A stretch of DNA of 64,000 nucleotides from Cohnella luojiensis (GCF_004564235.1 NZ_SOMN01000027.1:1-64000); one strand, 5' to 3'. Counted from the stretch's first letter, positions 42,792 through 51,094 are shown. Notes: generated by a model not told the origin, from the sequence alone. Numbers and translations are program-made.

Positions 42792-43652
42792 TTACACCCC
42801 GCTCGTATCCAATATCATCGTAAGAAACATGATCATTAAATAGTTTATCGATATCATGAAGTCCGCTTTCGCCCACTTCTCGTCATCCTTGGCGCGGAGT
42901 CCGGAGACGGCATGTACAAACCAAACAACCGCGATGCCCACGGACAAAATAAGGAAATAGATACCTGCATATCCGTAATCGTACATCAGGACGGAAGCCG
43001 GAATGAGCAATAGGATATAAGGAAGCATCTGCCACTTCGTTCGGGTAACGCCCTTCACGACCGGCAATAGCGGGAAACCCGCCTCCCTATATTCTTCTTT
43101 TCTTCTAATCGCAAGCGACCAGAAGTGCGCAGGCTGCCATAAGAACAGAAGCGCAAACAAAATCCAAGCGCCGGCATCGATCTCGTTCGTTACCGCGCAA
43201 TAGCCGATAACCGGCGGCATAGCTCCCGAGATTCCTCCGATCGACGTGCTCCAGGTCGAACTGCGTTTCAGCCACATGGTATAAACGACAACGTACACGA
43301 ACATCCCGAGCAAGCCTAACCAGCCCGACAGAACGTTCACCAATGTAAACAAAATAATTAACCCGACAATGCCGAGCACGATCGCGTAACCGAGCACGAA
43401 ACCCGGAGTCATCCTGTTTTGCGGCAGCGCCCGATCGCGAGTTCGTGCCATTTTCATATCAAGCTCGCGGTCTAAGTAATTATTGAAAACGCAAGCAGAA
43501 GCCATCGTTAGAGCAGATCCGATCAGCATCCAAAGCAAATCCCAACTGAGGATATTTACCCATTTGGATGCGACCCAGTACCCGCCGAAAGCCGCAATTA
43601 GGTTCAATCGAATAATACGCGGCTTGGTAAGAGCCACAAGATCTTTAAGCAC
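42792..43652 (-). CDS. ctaB: Protoheme IX farnesyltransferase (heme O synthase)
   Basis: 286 aa, about nine membrane segments. UbiA-type prenyltransferase with the aspartate-rich motif NNYLDRELDMKMARTRDR and a TKPRII start. CtaB adds the farnesyl chain to heme b, and CtaA then makes heme A. The GTG start follows AAGGAGG. It is first gene of the ctaB-sco operon. Confidence 0.93.
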   Translation of the reverse strand: MLKDLVALTKPRIIRLNLIAAFGGYWVASKWVNILSWDLLWMLIGSALTMASACVFNNYLDRELDMKMARTRDRALPQNRMTPGFVLGYAIVLGIVGLIILFTLVNVLSGWLGLLGMFVYVVVYTMWLKRSSTWSTSIGGISGAMPPVIGYCAVTNEIDAGAWILFALLFLWQPAHFWSLAIRRKEEYREAGFPLLPVVKGVTRTKWQMLPYILLLIPASVLMYDYGYAGIYFLILSVGIAVVWFVHAVSGLRAKDDEKWAKADFMISINYLMIMFLTMILDTSGV

Positions 43653-43701
43653 GGAGTTCCTCCTTTATGCGAGCAAAGCGGCATAACCTGACGTTTGTTC
43701 A

Positions 43702-43731
43702 ATGATACCGCAAATCTTCAAGCATTGACAA
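43702..43731 (-). promoter_or_regulatory. Promoter of the ctaB-sco operon
   Basis: On the minus strand -35 TTGTCA (43726-43731) and -10 TATCAT (43702-43707) have 18-bp spacing, 50 bp before the start codon. The remaining divergent gap to cwlJ shows no further clear site. Confidence 0.5.
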
Positions 43732-43912
43732 TGTTCGCATCTGCGTGTTCATGAAATCGCCACCGCCTGTGAACAAGGTGCGAACGAGTCAGGAAAATCG
43801 ATTCTCCCGTTGTCACACAATCCGGGCTGCCTAAATACACTGTATTGCGACAATAGCCTAATGCCGAAGCGATTGGCTTAGGCGACTTGACTTAGAAAGG
43901 GTGGCATTCGAA

Positions 43913-44335
43913 TTGGCAGTTATCAAGACGAACAGCGAAGATGTCAAAATGCTAGCCCGCCTCATGCGCGCGGAAGCCGAGGGCGAGGGGGAGCTAGGCA
44001 TGCTAATGGTCGGCAACGTTGGCGTGAATAGAGTCAAGGGCAATTGCATGGACTTCAAAAACATACGCTCCATTCCCAACATGGTTTACCAATCCCCTGG
44101 CGGCTTTGAAGCGGTACAGAAACCGTACTTTTATCAGAAAGCCCGAGACAAGGACGTTAGGTTGGCCCAGCGTGTGGTCAACGGCGAGCGTCAGCACCCC
44201 GCATCCAATTCGCTCTGGTTTTTTCGTCCCGTAGGAGCCTGCCCGGCCACATGGTACGATCAAGCGAACACCGGAAGATTCAAGGCTCACTGCTTCTATG
44301 CCCCTAACCCTGAAGATTGCCCTACCGTTTATTAA
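43913..44335 (+). CDS. cwlJ: Spore cortex-lytic hydrolase CwlJ
   Basis: 140 aa, a single SleB-type hydrolase domain without signal peptide or binding domain, the size of B. subtilis CwlJ. It begins with LARLMRAEAEGEGELGMLMVGNV, including the catalytic-type Glu residues of the family. It ends with SNSLWFFRP and a FKAHCFYAP block. CwlJ degrades cortex peptidoglycan in germination, triggered by calcium-dipicolinate. The TTG start at 43913 follows AAAGGGTGG. gerQ follows 18 bp downstream; GerQ is needed for CwlJ to be present in the spore. Confidence 0.92.
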   Translation: MAVIKTNSEDVKMLARLMRAEAEGEGELGMLMVGNVGVNRVKGNCMDFKNIRSIPNMVYQSPGGFEAVQKPYFYQKARDKDVRLAQRVVNGERQHPASNSLWFFRPVGACPATWYDQANTGRFKAHCFYAPNPEDCPTVY

Positions 44336-44353
44336 TTTAAGGGAGGATTTACA

Positions 44354-44869
44354 ATGTTAACCAACAACAAATGGCCGACATACCCGCAAACTCAAGTGAT
44401 GCCCATGAGCTTGCCCGTTAGCACGATGCCGTCCGCAAATATGATGCCCGGCAGCATAATGCCATCCGCAAACATGATGCCTGGTGCCGGCAGCATGATG
44501 CCCGGAAGCATGATGCCCGGTATAATGATGCAAAGCACGACGCCTCCGCCGGTTCCAAGCGGCGTGCCGATTACTCCGGGCGGAATGGCGTTACCCGCAC
44601 AGATGCAAGAAGAATCTTACGTAGAGAACATTCTTCGCATGAACCTAGGCAAAGTCGCCACGCTGTACATGACTTACGAGAACAATACGGAATGGAATGC
44701 AAAAATTTTCAAAGGCGTACTGGAAGCCGCAGGCCGCGACCACATCATCATAAGCGATCCCGTAACGGGCAAGCGTTACCTGCTGCTCACGCTGAACCTG
44801 GACTACATTACGTTCGATGAGCAGATTAACTATACGCTGCCATTCGGTACTATGCCCTCTACTCGCTAA
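44354..44869 (+). CDS. gerQ: Spore coat protein GerQ
   Basis: 171 aa. The C-terminal 85 residues (SYVENILRMNLGKVATLYMTYENN through YLLLTLNLDYITFDEQ) match GerQ, the coat protein that holds CwlJ and is later cross-linked by transglutaminase. The N-terminal 80 residues are a low-complexity Met/Pro region with repeated MMPGS and PSANMMPG words, probably disordered. GGGAGG precedes the ATG. Second gene of the cwlJ-gerQ operon; its last 11 bp overlap the convergent 94-aa gene. Confidence 0.92.
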   Translation: MLTNNKWPTYPQTQVMPMSLPVSTMPSANMMPGSIMPSANMMPGAGSMMPGSMMPGIMMQSTTPPPVPSGVPITPGGMALPAQMQEESYVENILRMNLGKVATLYMTYENNTEWNAKIFKGVLEAAGRDHIIISDPVTGKRYLLLTLNLDYITFDEQINYTLPFGTMPSTR

Positions 44870-45143
44870 TCTTTACCTGACGAAAGGTCCAGATTCTCAG
44901 TCCTTCCCTTCCGCCCTTCACCCATTGCTCCATCTCTATCCAGGAACGCCCCTCGCGGCGTTCCTGTTCTATTTCCTTGGCTTCTTCCTTATTGCCTGCG
45001 GACCGAATTTCCACAAATACGCCAGGCTGGCCGGTGTTTTCTAGGATCTCGGTTCCCCGCCAGCGCTCGGGATCCGCTTTAACCCACGCGATGTACGCAT
45101 CGCGATATTGTTCGGGAATTACATATTCGCAGAAGAGGATCAA
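44859..45143 (-). CDS. Uncharacterised 94-aa protein
   Basis: I do not recognise a family by name. The compact alpha/beta protein starts ILFCEYVIPEQYRDAYIAWVKADP and ends IRIWTFRQVKISE-like; that pattern resembles small dimeric ferredoxin-like folds, but this is only an impression. The TTG start is supported by GGGAGATAAACC. It overlaps gerQ tail to tail by 11 bp. Confidence 0.65.
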   Translation of the reverse strand: MILFCEYVIPEQYRDAYIAWVKADPERWRGTEILENTGQPGVFVEIRSAGNKEEAKEIEQERREGRSWIEMEQWVKGGREGLRIWTFRQVKISE

Positions 45144-45216
45144 GGTTTATCTCCCTTTCCTTCATATTTTCAAGGGATTAAGACCATAATATTGTTGCAC
45201 AAAGGGGGCTTCGCTC

Positions 45217-46200
45217 ATGGACACCGGCACTCATTTCATGTTCGGTTTGGGATTAGGCGGACTCGCTATGGTCGATCCCGTGATCACTTCGCATACTTAC
45301 GGTCCGATAGCAATCCTCATTGGGACGGTCGCAGGCTCGAACGCGCCGGATTTGGACGGATTGTTAAGATTTAAGAGCAATGCCGATTATATCAAAAATC
45401 ATCGCGGGCTGTCCCATTCTTTTCCTGCAATTATCGGTTGGGCGGCTTTGATTACGGTACTCGTGTCTTTGTTTTTCCGTGAAATCCCTTGGTGGCACAT
45501 CGGTTTCTGGGTATTGCTCGCCGTAGTCGTTCACGTGGTTTCCGATCTGTTCAATTCCTACGGAACTCAGGCTTACCGTCCCGTTAGCCGTCAATGGGTC
45601 GCTTGGAATATCATTCATATTTTCGACCCGTTTATTTTTTCCACCCATTTGGTCGCTATTCTGCTCTGGATTTCGGGCGCGGCTGCACCGCAGGTCGTAT
45701 TCCCGGTTCTCTATGTCCTGCTTGTCGTCTATTACGTCTGGAGAACCCTTGTCCATCGGCGTTTATCTCGGAAAATACCGAAGCAGGATCCGCATGGCCA
45801 GCCCGGGGACAGCTATACGCTTCTTCCTACCGTGTCGTTATACAGGTGGAATCTGGTGAGGCAATCGAAGGATTGCACGTTCGGAGTCGGAGAATGGGAT
45901 CACGGGCGGCTGAAGTGGATCGACGTGATGAAGTGCGATGAGCATCCCGCCATCGAGGCCTCTAAGAAGCATTCGGACGTGCAGGCTTTCTTGAGCTTTA
46001 CCCCGTTTCCATGCGGGTATGTAAAGCCGCAAACTTGGGGTTATGAGGTGCGATGGCTCGATGTCCGATATCGTTACCGCAGACAATACCCCTTCGTCGC
46101 CGTGGTATTAATGGATTTGTCCTACGCACCGTTGCAATCTTACGTGGGATGGCTGAGCGATGAACGGCTGGAGAAGAGATTGCGAATGAATACCTACTGA
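45217..46200 (+). CDS. YfhP-like membrane metal-dependent hydrolase (DUF457)
   Basis: 327 aa. Membrane protein with His/Asp motifs of the DUF457 family: GTHFMFGLGLGG at the start, GSNAPDLDG (about 47-55), HRGLSHSF (about 70) and DLFNSYGTQAYRPVS (about 117). B. subtilis YfhP is the nearest relative I recall; activity is unproven. The soluble C-terminal third lacks metal motifs. An AAAGGGGG site precedes the ATG, and a terminator follows. Confidence 0.82.
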   Translation: MDTGTHFMFGLGLGGLAMVDPVITSHTYGPIAILIGTVAGSNAPDLDGLLRFKSNADYIKNHRGLSHSFPAIIGWAALITVLVSLFFREIPWWHIGFWVLLAVVVHVVSDLFNSYGTQAYRPVSRQWVAWNIIHIFDPFIFSTHLVAILLWISGAAAPQVVFPVLYVLLVVYYVWRTLVHRRLSRKIPKQDPHGQPGDSYTLLPTVSLYRWNLVRQSKDCTFGVGEWDHGRLKWIDVMKCDEHPAIEASKKHSDVQAFLSFTPFPCGYVKPQTWGYEVRWLDVRYRYRRQYPFVAVVLMDLSYAPLQSYVGWLSDERLEKRLRMNTY

Positions 46201-46216
46201 TTCTCAACCGACGATT

Positions 46217-46255
46217 AAGCGGGAGGCCAATAAAATGGCTTTCCGCTTGATTTTT
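46217..46255 (+). terminator. Terminator of the yfhP-like gene
   Basis: 12-bp stem AAGCGGGAGGCC (46217-46228) with GGCTTTCCGCTT (46237-46248), including G-T pairs. TTTTT follows at 46251-46255. Confidence 0.7.
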
Positions 46256-46278
46256 GACGGTCTTAAGCGCACAATATG

Positions 46279-46306
46279 AAAAGCCCGAGGGCTAGCCCCG
46301 GGCTTT
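46279..46306 (-). terminator. Terminator of the first SASP gene
   Basis: 11-bp stem AAAGCCCGAGG (46280-46290) with CCCCGGGCTTT (46296-46306), with one mismatch. A further T follows on the minus strand. It lies 22 bp after the SASP stop. Confidence 0.65.
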
Positions 46307-46327
46307 CGGTGCCGGACAATTAAGTCC

Positions 46328-46546
46328 TTAGCGACCGGATAGTTGTTGCTCGGCCATTTGGACAAGTTTCTTGGTGATATAACCACCGAGGGAACCTGCA
46401 TCGCGGGATGTTACATTGCCGTAATATCCGTCTGCTGGAATTTGAACACCTAGAGATTGAGCGGCTTCCATTTTCATGCTTTGCAGTGCGGCTCTTGCTT
46501 GTGGTACGACTAACTGGTTACGGCCTCCGCCTTGAGTTGCTGCCAT
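46328..46546 (-). CDS. Alpha/beta-type small acid-soluble spore protein
   Basis: 72 aa. It binds and protects spore DNA. The Gln/Asn-rich start (GGGRNQLVVPQARAAL) and the two conserved helices (MKMEAAQSLGVQIP, GGYITKKLVQMAEQQL) define the family. The ATG at 46546 follows AAGGGAG; the in-frame upstream codons have no such site. A sigma-G-type promoter lies 50-79 bp upstream (46596-46625). A second SASP gene is at 50393-50611 and its last 12 or so residues are nearly the same. Confidence 0.95.
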   Translation of the reverse strand: MAATQGGGRNQLVVPQARAALQSMKMEAAQSLGVQIPADGYYGNVTSRDAGSLGGYITKKLVQMAEQQLSGR

Positions 46547-46595
46547 GAGTAAATTCTCCCTTCGCATTGATGATTGGTTTGCAAGCTTGCCAACT

Positions 46596-46625
46596 TAGTA
46601 TGCTAGAAACGAAGAAAAATATGCG
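46596..46625 (-). promoter_or_regulatory. Sigma-G-type promoter of the SASP gene
   Basis: On the minus strand -35 CGCATA (46620-46625) and -10 CATACTA (46596-46602) are 17 bp apart, close to the forespore sigma-G pattern. The second SASP gene has the same two boxes with the same spacing. Confidence 0.65.
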
Positions 46626-46635
46626 AGGTGAAATC

Positions 46636-46800
46636 ATGAGTAAATCTTTATCGCTTTTTTTTGCCGTGGCATCCGTTGCGTTGATGCTCGCCACCGCTTT
46701 TTCCCTTAGCCATAACGGCTGGTTAGCGCTGCTGTTCGGTCTCCTTACCCTCGCCATGATCGGTACGGGGTTTGTCGTAAAATCCCGTTTAAGGAAGTAG
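46636..46800 (+). CDS. Small two-helix membrane protein (DUF5325/YlaF-like)
   Basis: 54 aa with two membrane helices (LSLFFAVASVALMLATAFSL and WLALLFGLLTLAMIGTGFVV) and a basic end (KSRLRK). The pattern resembles B. subtilis YlaF (DUF5325), whose function is unknown; the match is by overall shape. The ATG at 46636 follows GAGGTG. Its start lies 10 bp from the divergent SASP promoter. Convergent with trpS. Confidence 0.65.
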   Translation: MSKSLSLFFAVASVALMLATAFSLSHNGWLALLFGLLTLAMIGTGFVVKSRLRK

Positions 46801-46812
46801 GCCGCGTACTTT

Positions 46813-47814
46813 CTAGAGGCAACGAGGCAGAAAACCCATTGCTTCCTTCACGTTGCGCAGCGTAACTTCGGCAACTGCTGAGGCACGCTCGGCTCCGTCG
46901 CGCAATATCCGGGTGATTTCCCCAGAAGCCTTAATATCCGCGTATTTGCTCTGCATTGGCTCCAATGCCTGCACGACGACTTCCGCCAAATCTTTCTTGA
47001 ATGTCCCATATCCTTGGCCTTCATAAGCAGATTGAACCTGTTCCAGAGTTTGTCCGGAGCATTGCGCGAAGATCGTCATGAGATTGCTGACCTCAGGCTT
47101 GTTCTGAACGTCGAATATCACTTCCCGGCCCAAGTCCGTCTTGGCGCGGGATATTTTTTTGCGAATGTCCTCCGGAGCGTCAAGAAGAGTAATGAAACTA
47201 CCCGCGTTCGGGCTGCTCTTGCTCATTTTCTTGGTGCCGTCGTCCAGGGACATGATCCGCGCGCCGACCTTCGGTATGAACGGTTCTGGAATAACGAACG
47301 TATCTCCATATCTATGGTTGAAACGTCCCGCTAAGTCACGGGTAAGCTCCAGATGCTGTTTTTGATCGTCCCCGACAGGAACGAGATTAGTATTATAGAG
47401 AAGAATATCCGCAGCCATAAGCGACGGATAGACGAACAGGCCGGCCCCTACAGCTTCCTTCCCTTCGGATTTGTCCTTGAACTGGGTCATCCGTTCCAGC
47501 TCGCCGATGTACGTCATCGTCGTCATCAACCAGCCAAGCTCCGCGTGCGCAGGAACATGCGACTGCATAAAGATAGAAGCTTGTGCTGGATCTAACCCGG
47601 CTGCAACATAGAGCGTAGCGACCGCTTCGCTTTGTTCGCGAAGCGCGGCTGGCTCCTGCTGTACCGTAATCGCATGAAGATCGACTACCATGAAGAAGCA
47701 ATCATGCTCGTGCTGAAGGGCCACGAAATTTTTCATGGCGCCGATGTAATTTCCCAGCGTTAGCTTTCCGCTAGGTTGAATGCCTGATAAAACGCGTTGT
47801 TTGGTCATCGTCAT
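46813..47814 (-). CDS. trpS: Tryptophanyl-tRNA synthetase
   Basis: 333 aa, class I synthetase of the bacterial TrpRS type. It charges tRNA-Trp in the cytosol. The ATP-site motif is PSGKLTLGNYIGA (HIGH-like) near residue 13, and KKMSKSSPN is the KMSKS loop near residue 195. DILLYNTNLVPVGDDQKQHLELTRD is the conserved middle block. ATG codons at 47814 and 47808 both follow AAAGGGG and cannot be separated. It is regulated by the T-box leader at 47836-48100. Confidence 0.95.
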   Translation of the reverse strand: MTMTKQRVLSGIQPSGKLTLGNYIGAMKNFVALQHEHDCFFMVVDLHAITVQQEPAALREQSEAVATLYVAAGLDPAQASIFMQSHVPAHAELGWLMTTMTYIGELERMTQFKDKSEGKEAVGAGLFVYPSLMAADILLYNTNLVPVGDDQKQHLELTRDLAGRFNHRYGDTFVIPEPFIPKVGARIMSLDDGTKKMSKSSPNAGSFITLLDAPEDIRKKISRAKTDLGREVIFDVQNKPEVSNLMTIFAQCSGQTLEQVQSAYEGQGYGTFKKDLAEVVVQALEPMQSKYADIKASGEITRILRDGAERASAVAEVTLRNVKEAMGFLPRCL

Positions 47815-47835
47815 CGAACCCCTTTTTTTGAGAAT

Positions 47836-48100
47836 AAAAAAAAGCCTTCCTCCGCAAGGGACGAGAAAGCCGTGGTACCACCCTTATTCGTATCGCTAGC
47901 GCGATCATGACGCATTAACGATACCTTCAGTTCCAATAACGGGGAACAATCGGAGAGCATAGGACGAGTCGTCGTTTCGCTCTCGGCTCCAAGACCCATT
48001 CCGCAAGGCAAGCGTACCGGCTTCCAGCTAATCACCGGCTCTCTGGGAGCGCTTCGTCCTGACGTACTTGTTCTCTTCAACGCCGAATATACTTGATTTG
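47836..48100 (-). promoter_or_regulatory. Tryptophan T-box riboswitch in the trpS leader
   Basis: The conserved T-box AAGGGTGGTACCACGG (47885-47870 on the minus strand) is followed by a GC-rich terminator stem and eight T residues (47843-47836). Stem I carries AGAGAGCCGGTG and GAATGGGTCTTGGAGC, placing a TGG tryptophan specifier at 47998-47996. Uncharged tRNA-Trp would pair with the TGG and the TGGT bulge and prevent termination before trpS. Confidence 0.92.
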
Positions 48101-48106
48101 TTACTC

Positions 48107-48134
48107 ATTATACCCCTCGAGTACGCTTTGTCAA
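48107..48134 (-). promoter_or_regulatory. Promoter of the trpS T-box leader
   Basis: On the minus strand a consensus -35 TTGACA (48129-48134) and consensus -10 TATAAT (48107-48112) have 16-bp spacing. This is the strongest sigma-A promoter noticed in the window. Confidence 0.8.
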
Positions 48135-48200
48135 CCGTCGGAACATAAAGCTTTGAAGGTTATTTTGCTTGTTCTGATGTACCGATGGTCAAGCATACGC

Positions 48201-48220
48201 TATAATAATCGTAACGATTA
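48201..48220 (+). promoter_or_regulatory. Zur-like palindrome overlapping the permease promoter
   Basis: A perfect 15-bp palindrome TAATCGT-A-ACGATTA (48206-48220) begins within the TATAAT -10 box (48201-48206) of the permease gene. It shares the TCGTAA/TTACGA character of Firmicute Zur boxes but with different spacing. A poor -35 suggests regulated transcription. Zinc control is inferred, helped by the His-rich product. Confidence 0.5.
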
Positions 48221-48245
48221 CTATTGTACGCAAGGAAGTGAAACG

Positions 48246-49322
48246 GTGCCCAACGTATGGATGCGATTGGCGACGGGAGCCGCAACGGTTGGCTGCGCGG
48301 CGCTTATAGCTTTGATTTTTTTTGGAAGGGATTTATCGCAAATTTCATTACAATTGGATTCCGCAAGACTGCAGAACTTTAAGATCGTATTTCTAAGCAT
48401 CATTCTCGAAGCCCTGCCCTTTCTGCTCGTCGGAGTTTTGATCTCTGCGCTTCTGCAAGCTTTCGTGTCGGACAAACTCATACAAAAACTTACCCCTAAG
48501 AATCCTATTGCGGGCATCTTATTCGGCAGCCTGCTCGGCATAATTCTACCTCTGTGCGAGTGCGGAATGATCCCTATCGTACGCAGGCTGATTCGCAAAG
48601 GACTACCGGCTTACATAGGCATCATCTATATCGTAGCAGGTCCCATCATTAATCCCGTCGTATTCGGCGCGACCTTCGCCGCATTTCGAACAAACAAGGA
48701 TCTGGCGTATTCCCGCTTCTATTTAGCTTTCCTGGTGTCGGTTGCTTTGGGGCTAATTCTGTATCGTTTTATGAAAAAGAACCCTCTCAAGCAAGATAGA
48801 CAAAGCCAGCAGCAACATACTCAGATCACGGATGGGCATCATCATCATCATCATCATCATCTTGATCATCATCATCATCATGGGCATGACCACTCTAATG
48901 AAGCCAGCCTGGGGAAGAAGCTCGCCGATACCCCGGGGCATGCCGCGGAAGAATTTTTCGATATGGGCAAGTATTTGATCCTGGGCTCGTTCATTACGGG
49001 ATTGTTGCAAACTTTCATCACGCGCGCGTCCTTTTCGGCCGTTGCCGACCAAGAGCTATTATCCCATCTCTTCATGATGGGCTTCGCGTACGCGTTATCG
49101 CTCTGCTCCACCTCCGACGCATTCGTAGCCGCATCCTTCAACAGCATGTTTCCGCCGGCCGCATTATTGTCCTTCCTCGTATTCGGGCCGATGCTAGACT
49201 TGAAAAACACGCTAATGATGCTTGCTGTATTCCGCAAAAAATTCGTTCTGAAGTTCAGTCTTGCAATTGCGGCGCTCGTATTGCTCGGTTCCATCTTGTT
49301 CGACCATCTGGGATTCGTATAG
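48246..49322 (+). CDS. UPF0718/DUF318 permease with a His-rich loop (YcgR-like)
   Basis: 358 aa, eight or more membrane segments. It matches the COG0701 permease family: LEALPFLLVGVLISALLQAF, then LPLCECGMIPIVRRLI with the Cys-x-Cys pair near residue 105 and AGPIINPVVF. Between the two membrane halves a cytosolic loop (about 190-216) carries about 16 histidines, including a run of eight and one of five. This suggests Zn, Co or Ni handling. The GTG start follows AAGGAAG. The next gene, 16 bp on, is its usual partner (YcgQ type). Substrate unproven. Confidence 0.85.
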   Translation: MPNVWMRLATGAATVGCAALIALIFFGRDLSQISLQLDSARLQNFKIVFLSIILEALPFLLVGVLISALLQAFVSDKLIQKLTPKNPIAGILFGSLLGIILPLCECGMIPIVRRLIRKGLPAYIGIIYIVAGPIINPVVFGATFAAFRTNKDLAYSRFYLAFLVSVALGLILYRFMKKNPLKQDRQSQQQHTQITDGHHHHHHHHLDHHHHHGHDHSNEASLGKKLADTPGHAAEEFFDMGKYLILGSFITGLLQTFITRASFSAVADQELLSHLFMMGFAYALSLCSTSDAFVAASFNSMFPPAALLSFLVFGPMLDLKNTLMMLAVFRKKFVLKFSLAIAALVLLGSILFDHLGFV

Positions 49323-49338
49323 AAGGAGGATTCTTACA

Positions 49339-50301
49339 TTGAATAGAAACACGACCGCGATGACGTTGCACTACTTAGCCAGGGCCCTATTGCTAGCCGG
49401 ATTCGCTTTCTTCATCGTCCATCTGGTTCGTACGGGAAATTTGAATTTATATATCGCAAGCCGAATGCAATTCATCGTGAAATTATCGGCGCTTGGGTTA
49501 TATGCCGTTGCGGCGCAGCAATTCTATGCGGCCATTCGCACCTGGATGGATAAGAAAAGTGATGAGCTCTCTTGCGATTGCAATCATGAAATGCCGTCGA
49601 CATGGGGAAAGAGTTTGTTGTTATACGGTTGGTTCGCGCTACCGTTAATCCTAGGATATGCGGTGCCCGATGGGCTGTTAAGCAGCAGCATGGCTTCTGC
49701 CAAAGGCGTGCAGTTCGCGCCGCAGCAGATCGTTAAACCGTCTGCGGACCTCTCGGCTCAAGAAGATACGGCTCCCGAAGATACACCGGAAGCGGCTTCG
49801 GAACCTTCATCTTCCACCGCTGTACCAGGGGATTCGAACGAGGATGCAGCCCTTGATATCTTGTTCCCGACGGACGAGTTCACGGAAAGCTATGCAAAAT
49901 TCGGCAAGATGCTTGTACAGCAGGATCTCATCAAAGTAACCGACAAGCAATTTATCGAGACGTTGACGACTCTGGACTTATATAGAACCGCATTCATCGG
50001 GAAAACCATCCAGCTAAGCGGGTTCGTTTATCGCGAAGAAGCAATGGGTAAACAACAATTCGGAGTGAGCCGATTTGCCATTTCGTGCTGCTCGGCCGAT
50101 GCATCCCCCTACGGCGTCATGGCAAATTTCGGAAGAGCGAGCACATTGGCTAACGATGAGTGGGTTACCGTAACCGGAAAGCTTGAAACGACGCAATATA
50201 ACGACATCGAAATTATTCAAATCAACGTAACCAAAGTGGTCAAAATCGCTCCGCCCGAAGATCCTTATGTTTCTCCCGACCTTGACTTCGGATTGGAGTA
50301 A
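49339..50301 (+). CDS. TIGR03943/DUF1980 family protein (YcgQ-like)
   Basis: 320 aa. Two to three N-terminal membrane segments, a cytosolic CDCNH motif (CDCNHEMPS, near residue 78), a Pro/Glu/Ser-rich linker (about 135-175) and a C-terminal soluble domain with FAISCCSADASPYGVM. The domain resembles the YcgQ partner proteins of COG0701 permeases. The TTG start at 49339 follows GAAGGAGG; the frame open upstream overlaps the permease and is rejected. Operon with the permease; a metal-linked role is inferred from the pair and the Zur-like site. Confidence 0.82.
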   Translation: MNRNTTAMTLHYLARALLLAGFAFFIVHLVRTGNLNLYIASRMQFIVKLSALGLYAVAAQQFYAAIRTWMDKKSDELSCDCNHEMPSTWGKSLLLYGWFALPLILGYAVPDGLLSSSMASAKGVQFAPQQIVKPSADLSAQEDTAPEDTPEAASEPSSSTAVPGDSNEDAALDILFPTDEFTESYAKFGKMLVQQDLIKVTDKQFIETLTTLDLYRTAFIGKTIQLSGFVYREEAMGKQQFGVSRFAISCCSADASPYGVMANFGRASTLANDEWVTVTGKLETTQYNDIEIIQINVTKVVKIAPPEDPYVSPDLDFGLE

Positions 50302-50340
50302 GCAGGAATACTGATTTTTATTGGCAACTTTTCCTTTAGA

Positions 50341-50370
50341 TGCATAGCCCTCCCAATAACGTCCATACTA
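50341..50370 (+). promoter_or_regulatory. Sigma-G-type promoter of the second SASP gene
   Basis: -35 TGCATA (50341-50346) and -10 CATACTA (50364-50370) are separated by 17 bp. They lie 22 bp before the SASP start. Confidence 0.7.
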
Positions 50371-50392
50371 CGTGCAAAGGAGGTGAGCGATA

Positions 50393-50611
50393 GTGGCATC
50401 AAGATCACGCAATTCCCTCGTCGTTCCCCGAAGCGCACAAGCATTGGAGCAATTAAAGTTTGAAGTCGCGCAGGAACTGGGTATCCAGATTCCCGCGGAC
50501 GGTTACTACGGCCAAATGTTAACTCGCGAAACCGGGTCCATCGGGGGCCAGATTACTCGCCGTCTCGTTCAGATGGCCGAACAACAACTGGTCGGTCGCT
50601 CCGGTTATTGA
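50393..50611 (+). CDS. Alpha/beta-type small acid-soluble spore protein
   Basis: 72 aa with the same two-helix layout as the SASP at 46328-46546: LKFEVAQELGIQIPADGYYG and GGQITRRLVQMAEQQLVG. The SASP protease cleavage region (around the Glu of FEVAQ) is present. The GTG start follows AAAGGAGG. It has its own sigma-G-type promoter and terminator. Basic N-terminus (SRSRNSLVVPRS). Confidence 0.95.
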   Translation: MASRSRNSLVVPRSAQALEQLKFEVAQELGIQIPADGYYGQMLTRETGSIGGQITRRLVQMAEQQLVGRSGY

Positions 50612-50637
50612 AACAAACAACGACATGCAATCGTGAA

Positions 50638-50676
50638 AATCCGGCCTGCTCCTAAGAGTTGGCCGGATTCATTTTG
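50638..50676 (+). terminator. Terminator of the second SASP gene
   Basis: 9-bp stem AATCCGGCC (50638-50646) with GGCCGGATT (50661-50669), then CATTTTG. Confidence 0.7.
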
Positions 50677-50695
50677 TACCGATTATGTAAGACCA

Positions 50696-51094
50696 CTATT
50701 CGTTGGAAGCTTCCCTGCGATCGCGCTTCTTAGGGGAGAATCTAAACATTAAGTTAGCCATGTTGTAGTTGGATTCAAACTGAACGCTTACGAACACTCG
50801 ACCTTGTTTAAGCACGAAATCGTAAGAGATCTCTCCGTGCGTCCAACCGCTCTTATGTCTTAGCGCTTCAACTGCTAATTGCCTCAAAGTCACCACTTGC
50901 GAAGATGTCATTCCCGAGGAGCCTTGCTCTTGCGGACCGCAGTCCACGGGGAGATGACGAATACCGAACCTTCCGACCGCGTCATCGCGAATTTGCATGA
51001 CGATCGTGCCTGCCGTCAACCCTCGCAATTCCCCCGCCAATTTCTCCAAAGCCACATCCACTTGCCTAGCTAATGGAATTTGACCCAAATCCAT
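50696..51094 (-). CDS. Uncharacterised 132-aa protein
   Basis: I do not recognise a family. The protein is alpha/beta, soluble and basic at the end (SPKKRDRREASNE). The central part (GIRHLPVDCGPQEQGSSGMTSSQVVTLRQLAVEAL) and VFVSVQFESNYNMANL are its most distinctive segments. GGAGGAG precedes the ATG. It faces the SASP gene tail to tail. The upstream 550 bp contain no clear gene, only AT-rich DNA and repeat array B. Confidence 0.6.
   Translation of the reverse strand: MDLGQIPLARQVDVALEKLAGELRGLTAGTIVMQIRDDAVGRFGIRHLPVDCGPQEQGSSGMTSSQVVTLRQLAVEALRHKSGWTHGEISYDFVLKQGRVFVSVQFESNYNMANLMFRFSPKKRDRREASNE

Noticed and set aside
43800..43912. Possible sigma-E promoter before cwlJ
   Set aside because: AATACACT is a loose match to the -10 pattern and no -35 box stands at the right distance.
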